Under the pieces are notes generated by a model. That model saw only the letters and a program-made list of their open reading frames with translations. It did not search any database and was not told the DNA's origin. Positions 25,490 through 32,631 of a stretch of DNA of 64,000 nt are shown piece by piece. Within the stretch, counting starts at the first letter, position 1, and the number at the start of each line of letters is the position of its first letter. The translations under genes and the position numbers were made by a program. Source of the stretch: Streptomyces exfoliatus (GTDB lineage: Bacteria; Actinomycetota; Actinomycetes; Streptomycetales; Streptomycetaceae); assembly GCF_000725545.1 (NCBI RefSeq), contig NZ_JNZP01000001.1, positions 558,001 through 622,000 on the forward strand. Direction: 5' to 3'.

Positions 25490-26578
25490 CTAGTGCAGCC
25501 TGGCACTGCGGGGGCGGTGCCAGGCTTGCGGCGCCGTCTCCGCGGCCCTCGCCAGCTCCGGGGCCAGGTTCTCCCTGCGGATGCGCTGGTCGACGTAGAG
25601 CAGGCTGGTGATCAGGGGCGGGAAGACGGAGACCACGACCTGGCTGAGCAGCTGGCCCACGGCAAGGAAGGCGACGACGCCGACCAGGGAGGCGATCACG
25701 GCCGCGGGATCGCCGCCGGAGAAGTCGGTCGTCGCCAGGGGGACCGAGATCAGCAGGGAGAAGACCTGCTGGATCAGCCAGCCGATGGCGGCCGCCATGA
25801 GCGCGGCGACGAGCAGGCAGCCGAAGACGCGCCACCAGGAGCCGCGGACCAGGGTCGAGGAGCGGCGCATCGAGGCCACGACGCCCCTGTTCTCCATCAC
25901 CGCGGCCGCCGGGGCCAGGCTGAACTTCACCCAGAGCCAGAGGGCGAGCGGGACGAAGAGCAGTGCGGCGAGCGTCGCGCCGCCGAAGATCACGAACACC
26001 ATGGTCACCGGACTGCCGCCGTTGAGGTTGATCAGCAGGGCGGCGAGCGTCCCCACGAACACCGCGACCGGGAGCACCATCGGCAGGCTCGTCAGGATCA
26101 CCGTGCCGAGGACGGCAGGCATCCGGGCCCATGAGCGGCGCCAGGTCGCACCGAAGGTCGTCGGCCGGCCGAGGACCGCCTCCTGGATCACGGCGGGGCA
26201 GGCCGCCGCGACCACGGCGTTGGCGCACAGGGCCGCGAGCGTGCCGGCGACCCAGACGCAGGCGAAGGCGACGAGCAGGGGGCGGACGTCGTCCCATCGC
26301 GGCTCCTGGCCGGACGGCAGGTCGAACACGGCGGGGAAGAGGTCGCCGACGGCCGCGTACGCGATGCCGAGCGCCGCCGCCACGATCAGCACGGCTATCC
26401 CGTACGCGGCGGCCGTCACTCCGAGCAGCTGCTTCCAGTAGCGGCCGAAGGTGGAGAAGGCACCGCTCAGGATCGCGTTGAAGCCGAGCGGCGCCAGGGG
26501 TATCACGCCGGGCTGCGGCGGCGGGGGCGGCGGCGGATAGCCGTAGCCGTAGGGCGGCGGCCCTGGGGGAAACGTCAT
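25490..26578 (-). CDS. multi-pass membrane protein, GPDPase membrane-domain-like
   Basis: The 362-residue protein opens with a proline/glycine/tyrosine-rich cytoplasmic segment (PPGPPPYGYGYPPPPPPPQPG). About six hydrophobic helices follow in a layout like the membrane domain found before glycerophosphodiester phosphodiesterases: FNAILSGAFSTFGRYWKQLLGVTAAAYG near the start, RSSTLVRGSWWRVFG in the second half, PLITSLLYVDQRIRRENL at the end. There is no catalytic domain, so the function is unknown. The ATG at 26578 is preceded by TACGGT ending 7 bases upstream. Confidence 0.75.
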   Translation of the reverse strand: MTFPPGPPPYGYGYPPPPPPPQPGVIPLAPLGFNAILSGAFSTFGRYWKQLLGVTAAAYGIAVLIVAAALGIAYAAVGDLFPAVFDLPSGQEPRWDDVRPLLVAFACVWVAGTLAALCANAVVAAACPAVIQEAVLGRPTTFGATWRRSWARMPAVLGTVILTSLPMVLPVAVFVGTLAALLINLNGGSPVTMVFVIFGGATLAALLFVPLALWLWVKFSLAPAAAVMENRGVVASMRRSSTLVRGSWWRVFGCLLVAALMAAAIGWLIQQVFSLLISVPLATTDFSGGDPAAVIASLVGVVAFLAVGQLLSQVVVSVFPPLITSLLYVDQRIRRENLAPELARAAETAPQAWHRPRSARLH

Positions 26579-26585
26579 GCGGGAC

Positions 26586-26591
26586 ACCGTA
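26586..26591 (-). promoter_or_regulatory. -10 element of the membrane-protein gene
   Basis: TACGGT on the minus strand ends 7 bases before the ATG at 26578. It faces away from the SMR promoter 38 bases further on. Confidence 0.4.
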
Positions 26592-26628
26592 TAGGGCGCC
26601 GATGCGTACGCCTGTACGTATTGCTGTG

Positions 26629-26634
26629 TACGCT
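26629..26634 (+). promoter_or_regulatory. -10 element of the SMR-tetR operon
   Basis: TACGCT ends 7 bases before the ATG at 26642 with no ribosome-binding sequence between, so a leaderless mRNA is likely. The surrounding GTACG copies (GATGCGTACG, CTGTACGTA, TGTACGCTCGTACGC) could contain the TetR operator. Confidence 0.45.
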
Positions 26635-26641
26635 CGTACGC

Positions 26642-26962
26642 ATGGGTTACGGACTGCTCGCCGGCGCCATCGTGGCGGAGATTCTCGCCACCACCTCGAT
26701 GAAGTACAGCGAGGGCTTCACCAAGCTCTGGCCCTCGATCGTCACCGGCGCGGGCTATCTGATCGCCTTCGCCCTCCTCGCCCAGGCGCTCAAGACGCTC
26801 CAGGTCGGCACCGCCTACGCCATCTGGTCCGGCGTCGGCACCGCCGCCGTCGCCACCATCGGCATCCTCTTCCTCGGCGAGACCCTCAGCCTCGCCAAGA
26901 TCGCAGGGATCGTCCTCATCATCGCCGGGGTCGCCGTCCTCAACCTCGGCGGCGCCCACTGA
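26642..26962 (+). CDS. small multidrug resistance (SMR) efflux protein
   Basis: SMR proteins are proton-coupled dimeric exporters of cationic compounds. The 106-residue protein has four membrane helices and the essential glutamate Glu13 in the first ([20 protein letters not shown]), with [11 protein letters not shown] in helix 3 as in EmrE/QacE. ATG at 26642 is supported by the -10 TACGCT seven bases upstream; an ATG seven codons earlier lies before the start point. Its stop overlaps the tetR start by one base. Confidence 0.93.
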   Translation: MGYGLLAGAIVAEILATTSMKYSEGFTKLWPSIVTGAGYLIAFALLAQALKTLQVGTAYAIWSGVGTAAVATIGILFLGETLSLAKIAGIVLIIAGVAVLNLGGAH

Positions 26963-27564
26963 TGGCCAGGACCCGCCGCCACGACCCCGAACGGCGGGAG
27001 CGGATCGTGGACGCGGCCCTGCGGGTCGTCGGCCGGGCCGGGATCACCGGCCTGAGCCACCGCACGGTGGCCGCCGAGGCCGACGTGCCGCTCGGCTCGA
27101 CCACGTACCACTTCGCCTCCCTCGACGAACTCCTCGTCGCGGCCCTCCGCAAGGCCAACGAGGACTTCGGGCGGCTGCTGCGCGAGAGCCCCGCCCTCGC
27201 CGCGCCGGACGCCGACCTGGCGGCCGTGCTCGCCCGCCTCCTGGGGGAGTGGATGGGCGGCGCACGCGCGCGCGTGGAGCTCGAGTACGAGCTCTACCTC
27301 GCCGCCCTGCGGCGCCCCGCGCTCCGCCCGGTCGCCGCCGAGTGGACCGAGACGGTCATCGCCGTCCTCGCCCACCGCACCGACCCCGTGACCGCCCGCG
27401 CCCTGGTCGCCCTCATGGACGGCCTCTGCCTCCAGGTGCTGCTCACCGGCGGTGCGTACGACGAGGAGTACGCGCGCGCGATGCTGGCCCGGATCCTGAA
27501 GGAACCACCGAACTCCCCGCCCCGGGACCTGTCGGAACCGCCGACGCGCCCGACCGGCACCTGA
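26962..27564 (+). CDS. TetR-family regulator, probably of the SMR gene
   Basis: The 200-residue protein has an N-terminal TetR HTH (about residues 8-55: [46 protein letters not shown]) and a helical ligand domain (TetR_C type, [31 protein letters not shown]). It is coupled to the SMR gene (TGATG overlap), so it most likely represses its own operon and responds to exporter substrates. The proline-rich C-terminus is unremarkable. Confidence 0.9.
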   Translation: MARTRRHDPERRERIVDAALRVVGRAGITGLSHRTVAAEADVPLGSTTYHFASLDELLVAALRKANEDFGRLLRESPALAAPDADLAAVLARLLGEWMGGARARVELEYELYLAALRRPALRPVAAEWTETVIAVLAHRTDPVTARALVALMDGLCLQVLLTGGAYDEEYARAMLARILKEPPNSPPRDLSEPPTRPTGT

Positions 27565-27595
27565 GACCGGTTGGCCCGCGCGGGGCCCCGCCGGT

Positions 27596-27601
27596 TAGGT
27601 T
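27596..27601 (+). promoter_or_regulatory. -10 element of dapD
   Basis: TAGGTT ends 7 bases before the dapD ATG, with no ribosome-binding sequence between (TTCCGTC), again pointing to a leaderless mRNA. Confidence 0.45.
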
Positions 27602-27608
27602 TTCCGTC

Positions 27609-28592
27609 ATGACCACTGCTCCTCGCACCACCGGCGCCGTCGCCGCCGGCCTCGCCACCATCGCCGGCGACGGCACCGTTCTCGACACCTGGTTCCCCGC
27701 CCCCTCGCTGACCGACGCGCCCGGCCCCGCCGGCACCGAGCGGCTGACCTCCGACGAGGCCCTGAACGCCCTCGGCGAAGGCGCCGTCAAGGCCCTCGGC
27801 GTGGACGCCCGCCGGGGCGTCGAGGTGGTCGCCGTCCGTACCGTCATCGGCTCGCTCGACGAGAAGCCGCTCGACGCCCACGACGCCTACCTGCGTCTGC
27901 ACCTGCTCAGCCACCGGCTGGTCAAGCCGCACGGCCAGAGCCTGGACGGCGTCTTCGGCCTGCTCGCCAACGTCGCCTGGACCTCGCTCGGTCCCGTCGC
28001 CGTCGACGACATCGAGAAGGTGCGGCTCAACGCGCGCGCGGAGGGCCTGCACCTCGCCGTCACGAGCATCGACAAGTTCCCGCGCATGACCGACTACGTC
28101 GTGCCCGCCGGTGTCCGCGTCGCCGACGCCGACCGGGTCCGTCTCGGCGCCCACCTCGCCGCCGGGACCACCGTCATGCACGAGGGCTTCGTCAACTTCA
28201 ACGCCGGCACCCTCGGCACCTCCATGGTCGAGGGCCGCATCTCCGCCGGAGTCGTCGTCGGCAACGGCTCCGACATCGGCGGCGGCGCCTCCACCATGGG
28301 CACCCTCTCGGGCGGCGGCAACGTCGTCATCTCCATCGGCGAGCGCTGCCTGATCGGCGCCGAGGCGGGCGTCGGCATCGCCCTCGGCGACGAGTGCGTC
28401 GTCGAGGCCGGCCTGTACGTCACCGCAGGCACCCGGGTCACCATGCCCGACGGCCAGATCGTGAAGGCCCGCGAGCTCTCCGGCGCCTCGAACATCCTCT
28501 TCCGCCGCAACTCGGTCACCGGCGCCGTCGAGGCCCGCCCGAACAACGCGGTCTGGGGCGGCCTCAACGACATCCTGCACAGCCACAACTGA
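27609..28592 (+). CDS. dapD: 2,3,4,5-tetrahydropyridine-2,6-dicarboxylate N-succinyltransferase
   Basis: DapD succinylates tetrahydrodipicolinate in the lysine/diaminopimelate pathway. The 327-residue protein is the actinobacterial long form: an N-terminal domain ([39 protein letters not shown]), then a left-handed beta-helix of hexapeptide repeats (about residues 180-280). The beta-helix holds catalytic-region motifs [13 protein letters not shown] and [23 protein letters not shown]. The DapA gene lies 1.7 kb downstream on the other strand, so two lysine-pathway genes are close but not in one operon. Confidence 0.95.
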   Translation: MTTAPRTTGAVAAGLATIAGDGTVLDTWFPAPSLTDAPGPAGTERLTSDEALNALGEGAVKALGVDARRGVEVVAVRTVIGSLDEKPLDAHDAYLRLHLLSHRLVKPHGQSLDGVFGLLANVAWTSLGPVAVDDIEKVRLNARAEGLHLAVTSIDKFPRMTDYVVPAGVRVADADRVRLGAHLAAGTTVMHEGFVNFNAGTLGTSMVEGRISAGVVVGNGSDIGGGASTMGTLSGGGNVVISIGERCLIGAEAGVGIALGDECVVEAGLYVTAGTRVTMPDGQIVKARELSGASNILFRRNSVTGAVEARPNNAVWGGLNDILHSHN

Positions 28593-28609
28593 GGCGTCCG
28601 CGGGACACC

Positions 28610-28651
28610 CTGACCGCCCTTCAGGCCCTAGACGGCAGGGAGGGCGGTCAG
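28610..28651. terminator. hairpin between convergent dapD and the beta-propeller gene
   Basis: CTGACCGCCCT (28610-28620) pairs with AGGGCGGTCAG (28641-28651) around a 20-base loop. It starts 18 bases after dapD and overlaps the last codons of the convergent gene. Confidence 0.5.
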
Positions 28652-29917
28652 TCGCTTTCCGTGCAGGGCGGCGAGGCGCTTGCCGGACGGGACGACGTAC
28701 CACTTCTCGCTGGACTTCGTGCCGTCGTTGTAGGTCCAGCGAAGGCGTCCGTCGCGGGCGTCGAAGGCGTGCACGCCGCCCTTCGGGTCGAGTTCCGTGG
28801 CACCGTAGAGCGTGTCGCCGACCTTGGTGTACTGCCAGGGCGTCGACAGCCCGGCGAGGTCGTCGTTGCGCCAGATCTCCTTGCCCGTCGCCGGGTTCAC
28901 GGCCCACAGGGAGCGGGAGGAGTCGGCGACGTAGAGCACCCCGTCCAGGACCGCGGGATCCCGGAACCAGACGTACGTCTCGTCGGCCGCGAGGGACCAG
29001 CGCTCGCGCCCGTCGCCCAGTGCGAAGGCCCGCAGCCGATGGGTGTCGGGGACGATGACGAGGTCCTCGTGGAAGGCGAGCCTGCGGTGGTTGGACGTGC
29101 CGATCTTCTTCGTCCAGACCTGCCGGCCCGTGGCGGTGTCGCGGACCGTCACGTTCTCCCGCAGGTCGGTGTAGACGAGGTGCCGGCCGACGACGGCGGC
29201 GACGATGCCGTACTCCTCGGTACCCGCGTCGCGCCGCTCCTGCCAGACCACCTTGCCCGAGGCGATGTCGAGGGCCGCGATCACGTTGTTCTTCACGCTG
29301 AAGTCCTTCTCCAGGACGCCGGCGAGGACGTAGACGTGCCGGTCGTCGGCCGCGAGCGTGCGGGGCTGGGCGTACCGCTCGCCACCGAGCCTGCTGCGCC
29401 AGGTCTCCTTGCCGGTGGCCGGATCGAGGCCGACGACGTCCCCGTCGTACCGGGCGCTGGCGAGGTAGAGGGTCCCTCCGCTGACGAGCAGTTTCGCGCC
29501 CGGTACGGCGACCTCCTTCCGGGACCAGACCTCCTTGCCCGTGACGATGTCCCGGCCCACCAGCGGATCGCCCGACACCAGGACCACGTCTCCGGCGACG
29601 GCGAGCGCGTCCAGCGCGCCCAGCGACCCGCCGGCGGCCTCGCCCTGCCACAGCGGGCGGGGGGCCGTGCCGTCCGGCGGAGCGGTGAACGCGTCCCCGC
29701 CCTTGCCCGGGGTCGCTCCCGTGTCCGGTGCGGTCGCCGACGGCTCCTCGACGGGGCCGCAGCCCCACGCGCCCGCGCCCAGGGCCGTCAGGCCGAGTCC
29801 GGTCCCGGCGAGGCGGAGCAGACGCCTACGGGACGGCTCGCTTCCTCCACCGCCCGCTCCGGTGTCCCGCGCCCCGGCCGTGCGCGCCCCGAGTGTCCCC
29901 ATCGGCCTTCTCACCAC
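28628..29917 (-). CDS. secreted PQQ-type beta-propeller protein, probable Tat lipoprotein
   Basis: The 429-residue protein begins with a Tat-like signal: a twin/triple arginine at 30-32 (SRRRLLRLAGTGLGLTALG) ending in GAWGCG, where Cys53 could be lipidated. After a Pro/Thr-rich linker it has about seven repeats of a beta-propeller blade of the PQQ/WD-like type, with DPATGKETW, DIASGKVVWQ, DTATGRQVW, NPATGKEIWR and DARDGRLRW. No catalytic residues of quinoprotein dehydrogenases are visible, so it is more likely a binding or assembly scaffold outside the membrane. GTG at 29917 (or 29914) has GGGAAGA upstream. Confidence 0.8.
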   Translation of the reverse strand: MVRRPMGTLGARTAGARDTGAGGGGSEPSRRRLLRLAGTGLGLTALGAGAWGCGPVEEPSATAPDTGATPGKGGDAFTAPPDGTAPRPLWQGEAAGGSLGALDALAVAGDVVLVSGDPLVGRDIVTGKEVWSRKEVAVPGAKLLVSGGTLYLASARYDGDVVGLDPATGKETWRSRLGGERYAQPRTLAADDRHVYVLAGVLEKDFSVKNNVIAALDIASGKVVWQERRDAGTEEYGIVAAVVGRHLVYTDLRENVTVRDTATGRQVWTKKIGTSNHRRLAFHEDLVIVPDTHRLRAFALGDGRERWSLAADETYVWFRDPAVLDGVLYVADSSRSLWAVNPATGKEIWRNDDLAGLSTPWQYTKVGDTLYGATELDPKGGVHAFDARDGRLRWTYNDGTKSSEKWYVVPSGKRLAALHGKRLTALPAV

Positions 29918-30119
29918 GTCGTCTTCCCCGTCCCACGGCCGGGCCGCCGTCCGCGGCCCGAAGCGCGCTCAGGTTAGCCGGGGCACAGGGCTTCCCCCGG
30001 CGGCGGTACGCAACGGGGACAGCGCCGTGAAACTCCTGTCACACGGCAACCGATCCGGTGACGGTGCGTTAACAGTGCGGAGCGCAAGGTTCCAGCAGTG
30101 GACAAGGCGAGGAGTCGAC

Positions 30120-30338
30120 ATGAGGACGAAGCGCACGGTCGTCGGGATGCTCACGGCGGCGGCGATCCTGCTGCCCGTGGGTACGGCCCAGGCCGACGAG
30201 ACGCACACGCGCAGCGGTCCGACCGTGACGAACGGGCCGAGCCTCTCGATCCACACCGGTCAGATCGACGACCCGCTGGAGGACGTCCTGGAGCACGCCG
30301 CGATCTTCGGCAGCACCTCCACCGCCGACTCCGCCTGA
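30120..30338 (+). CDS. small secreted protein, 72 residues, unknown function
   Basis: A signal peptide (MRTKRTVVGMLTAAAILLPVG, cleaved near GTAQA-DE) is followed by a mature part of about 46 residues with GPSLSIHTGQIDDPLEDVLEHAAIFG. GAGGAG lies 6-7 bases before the ATG at 30120, a convincing start. It has no cysteines and no repeats. The last 79 bases overlap the end of dapA on the opposite strand, which is unusual in this window. Its role is unknown; the conserved-looking acidic DDPLEDVLEH core suggests a real gene rather than a chance frame. Confidence 0.65.
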   Translation: MRTKRTVVGMLTAAAILLPVGTAQADETHTRSGPTVTNGPSLSIHTGQIDDPLEDVLEHAAIFGSTSTADSA

Positions 30339-31255
30339 ACCAGTGCCTCGTGCGCCGCCCGCAGCCCGTCGACCGCCTCCCGGTCGGCGGGCTGCAGCGG
30401 TTCGCGCAGCGCTCCGCCGAGCAGCGCCTTGGCGGTCACCGAGCCCGGAAGACCTGAGGCCATCATCAGCTCGGTCAGCGGCATCGTGCGGGCGTTCAGC
30501 CGGGCCGCTTCGGCGCGGTCGCCCGCGTCGAAGGCGTCCAGGACGGCCCGCAGCTGACGGGGGGCCACGTTGGCCACCGTGCTGACGTAGCCCGCGCCCC
30601 CGACCGCGTACAGCGGCAGGTTCAGCTCCTCGGAGCCCGAGTAGTACGCCAGCGAGGTCTCCGCGATCAGCCGGGCCGCGGCCAGGAGGTCGTAGGCGCA
30701 GTCCTTCACCGCCACGATCCGGGGATGTTCCGCGAGCCGCCGCATCGTCGCCGGTTCGACCCGGGTCCCGGTACGGCCCGGGATGTCGTAGACCATCACC
30801 GGAAGGCCCGCCCCGTCCGCCACCTTGAGGAAGTGGGCCTCGACGGCGGACTGCTGGGGGCGGCTGTAGTACGGGGTGACGACGAGGAGCCCGTCGGCGC
30901 CCGCCTGTCCGGCCTGCCGGGCCAGTTCGAGGGTGTGCCGGGTGTCGGCGGTTCCGACGCCCGTCAGGAGCGCCGGGCCGGGGCCGACCGCCTGCCGTAC
31001 CGCCCGGACGAGCGCGGCCTTCTCCGCGTCGGTGGTGGTCGGGGACTCGCCGGTGGTGCCGTTGAGGACGAGACCGTCGCAGCCGTCAGCGACCAGCCGG
31101 ACGGCCAGCTCGCCGGCCCGGTCGAGGTCGAGCCCGCCGGAGGGGGTGAACGGGGTGATCATCGCGCAGAGCGCGCGGCCGAAAGGACGTTCCGTGCGCG
31201 TGGTGCTCATCGGGCTCTTCGTGCTCTTCGTGCTCTTCGTAATCATCGTGCTCAT
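30260..31255 (-). CDS. dapA: 4-hydroxy-tetrahydrodipicolinate synthase
   Basis: DapA condenses pyruvate and aspartate semialdehyde at the start of diaminopimelate/lysine synthesis. The TIM-barrel protein has GTTGESPT, TPYYSRP, VYDIPGRTG with the catalytic Tyr, and the Schiff-base Lys in IVAVKDCAYD. Starting at ATG 31255 gives 331 residues with a KSTKSTKS-rich leader. ATG 31210 (316 residues, MSTTRTERPF) would give a more usual length. I keep 31255 because TGGACC-N18-CAGACT ends 6 bases before it. The C-terminus (CSRTSSSGSSI) overlaps the small secreted gene antisense. Confidence 0.9.
   Translation of the reverse strand: MSTMITKSTKSTKSPMSTTRTERPFGRALCAMITPFTPSGGLDLDRAGELAVRLVADGCDGLVLNGTTGESPTTTDAEKAALVRAVRQAVGPGPALLTGVGTADTRHTLELARQAGQAGADGLLVVTPYYSRPQQSAVEAHFLKVADGAGLPVMVYDIPGRTGTRVEPATMRRLAEHPRIVAVKDCAYDLLAAARLIAETSLAYYSGSEELNLPLYAVGGAGYVSTVANVAPRQLRAVLDAFDAGDRAEAARLNARTMPLTELMMASGLPGSVTAKALLGGALREPLQPADREAVDGLRAAHEALVQAESAVEVLPKIAACSRTSSSGSSI
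31214..31240. repeat. three tandem 9-bp repeats at the dapA 5' end
   Basis: Three exact copies of GCTCTTCGT encode the Thr-Lys-Ser repeats between the two candidate dapA start codons. A copy-number change would stay in frame. Confidence 0.8.
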
Positions 31256-31261
31256 CCCGAG

Positions 31262-31291
31262 AGTCTGGGCGCCGATGTCGATGAAGGTCCA
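31262..31291 (-). promoter_or_regulatory. candidate dapA promoter
   Basis: On the minus strand TGGACC (31291-31286), an 18-base spacer and CAGACT (31267-31262) end 6 bases before the ATG at 31255. Confidence 0.35.
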
Positions 31292-31359
31292 CTTAGATCT
31301 GCTTGCTTCGAGGATTCAGTTCTGCTGAACGAACTCTCGATGTCGGACCGGCCCGCCGG

Positions 31360-31803
31360 CTAGAGCGCCCGCTTGAAGCCGTCGTGGCTGCGCGCGAAGC
31401 CCAGGGAGGCGTAGAAGCGGTGGGCGTCCGTCCGCTCCTTGTTGCTGGTGAGCTGGACCAGGGCGCAGCCGCGTTCCCGGGCCCGCGTCATGGCCCGCTC
31501 CATCAGCTCCCGGCCGAGCCCGCCGCCGCGCCGGTCGGCCCTGACCCGGACCGCCTCGATCAGGGCGCGCTCGGCGCCGCCCTTGCCGAGCCCCGGGATG
31601 TACGTGGCCTGCAGGCAGCCCACGACGAGGTCTTCGTCGAGGAGGACGAGCAGTTCGTTGCGCGGATCGGTCTCGATGTCCGCGAAGGCCCGCTCGTACG
31701 CCTCGGTGACGGTGACCGAGGCGGGGTCCACGACCGTCCGCTCGTCGGCCAGGAGGGCGAGCACGGACGGCAGTTCGGCGCGGGTGGCGGGGCGAAGGAT
31801 CAC
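31360..31803 (-). CDS. GNAT-family acetyltransferase
   Basis: The 147-residue protein is a GCN5-related N-acetyltransferase: VILRPATRAELPSVLALLADE at the start and the acetyl-CoA loop VRVRADRRGGGLGRELMERAMTRARERG. It ends LVQLTSNKERTDAHRFYASLGFARSHDGFKRAL, the common small-GNAT ending. The substrate is unknown. GTG 31803 is preceded at 7 bases by CAGACT, a weaker version of the -10 seen elsewhere. It is divergent from the ABM-domain gene, 57 bases apart. Confidence 0.88.
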   Translation of the reverse strand: MILRPATRAELPSVLALLADERTVVDPASVTVTEAYERAFADIETDPRNELLVLLDEDLVVGCLQATYIPGLGKGGAERALIEAVRVRADRRGGGLGRELMERAMTRARERGCALVQLTSNKERTDAHRFYASLGFARSHDGFKRAL

Positions 31804-31860
31804 GGCCCGCAGTCTGGCACAGGGCGGGTCCTTGACCTCGAGCAAGGTTGAGGGAGGACG

Positions 31861-32613
31861 GTGGAGTCATCCGAACCGAACGGAAGGGCCGACTCCCGCA
31901 TGAACGCCTTCGCACACCCCGACGCCCGTCCCGACCTCCACCGCCCCGGCGTCGGGGCCGCCCTCGTCAGCACCTGGCGGGTCGGCGGCCCCGAGCGCCA
32001 GCGCGCTGTGGTCGAGGCCATCCGCAGGACCTGGGAGAGCAGGGAGTGGCCCGATCTGGGGCTGCTCTCGTACAGCGTCTACACCGGGACGGACGGGGAA
32101 TCGCTGCTGCACTACTCGCAGTGGACCTCCGAGCAGGCCTACGAGGACTTCGTGCGGACCTACCGCGACGACCGGAACGCCGAGATCGACGCTGCCGTGC
32201 CCGGCATCGACCGGGTGGTCCTGCGCCGCTACGCGCCGCCGTACCGCTCCGCCGTCCTCGACGAGCGGAGCGCGGGAGCCGTGCCCGGGGCCGTCGCCGT
32301 CGTCGAGGTGGAGTTCGAAGGGCCGGACGCGGAACGCCAGAAGGCCTGGGTGGACGCCGTGTTCACCGCCATGGAGGGCGACGCGGGGCGGAGGCCGGCC
32401 ACCGGCGGGATCGGCGCGCACTTCCATCTGTCCACCGACGGCACCCGCGTCCTGAACCTCGCCGAGTGGGAGAACGAGCGGGCCCACACGGATTGGCAGG
32501 CCGCGGGCGGGCCGCTCGGCGAGGCCTGGGCGCGGGTGCACCGCTTCCCGGGGCTCGCCGGCAGCCGGGTGCGCCGGTACACGCCCGCGCTCAGCCTGAG
32601 CGCGGGCGGGTGA
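31861..32613 (+). CDS. two-domain antibiotic-biosynthesis-monooxygenase (ABM)-fold protein
   Basis: The 250-residue protein contains two dimeric-ferredoxin-like ABM units. The first (about residues 30-125) has VSTWRVGGPERQRAVVEAI, LLSYSVYTGTDGESLLHYSQWTSEQAYEDFVR. The second (about 145-245) has VVEVEFEGPDAERQKAWVDAVF, GIGAHFHLSTDGTRVLNLAEWENERAHTDW. Such proteins include cofactor-free monooxygenases and heme-degrading enzymes, but no catalytic residues can be assigned. GTG 31861 has GGGAGGAC immediately upstream. A hairpin covers its last codons. Confidence 0.8.
   Translation: MESSEPNGRADSRMNAFAHPDARPDLHRPGVGAALVSTWRVGGPERQRAVVEAIRRTWESREWPDLGLLSYSVYTGTDGESLLHYSQWTSEQAYEDFVRTYRDDRNAEIDAAVPGIDRVVLRRYAPPYRSAVLDERSAGAVPGAVAVVEVEFEGPDAERQKAWVDAVFTAMEGDAGRRPATGGIGAHFHLSTDGTRVLNLAEWENERAHTDWQAAGGPLGEAWARVHRFPGLAGSRVRRYTPALSLSAGG
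32582..32608 (+). terminator. hairpin in the last codons of the ABM gene
   Basis: A G+C-rich inverted repeat (32582-32594 with 32596-32608) covers the codons for PALSLSAGG just before the TGA. It can form an 11-12 bp stem and lies between convergent genes. Confidence 0.4.
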
Positions 32614-32631
32614 CCCGGCGACCGGTCCGTC

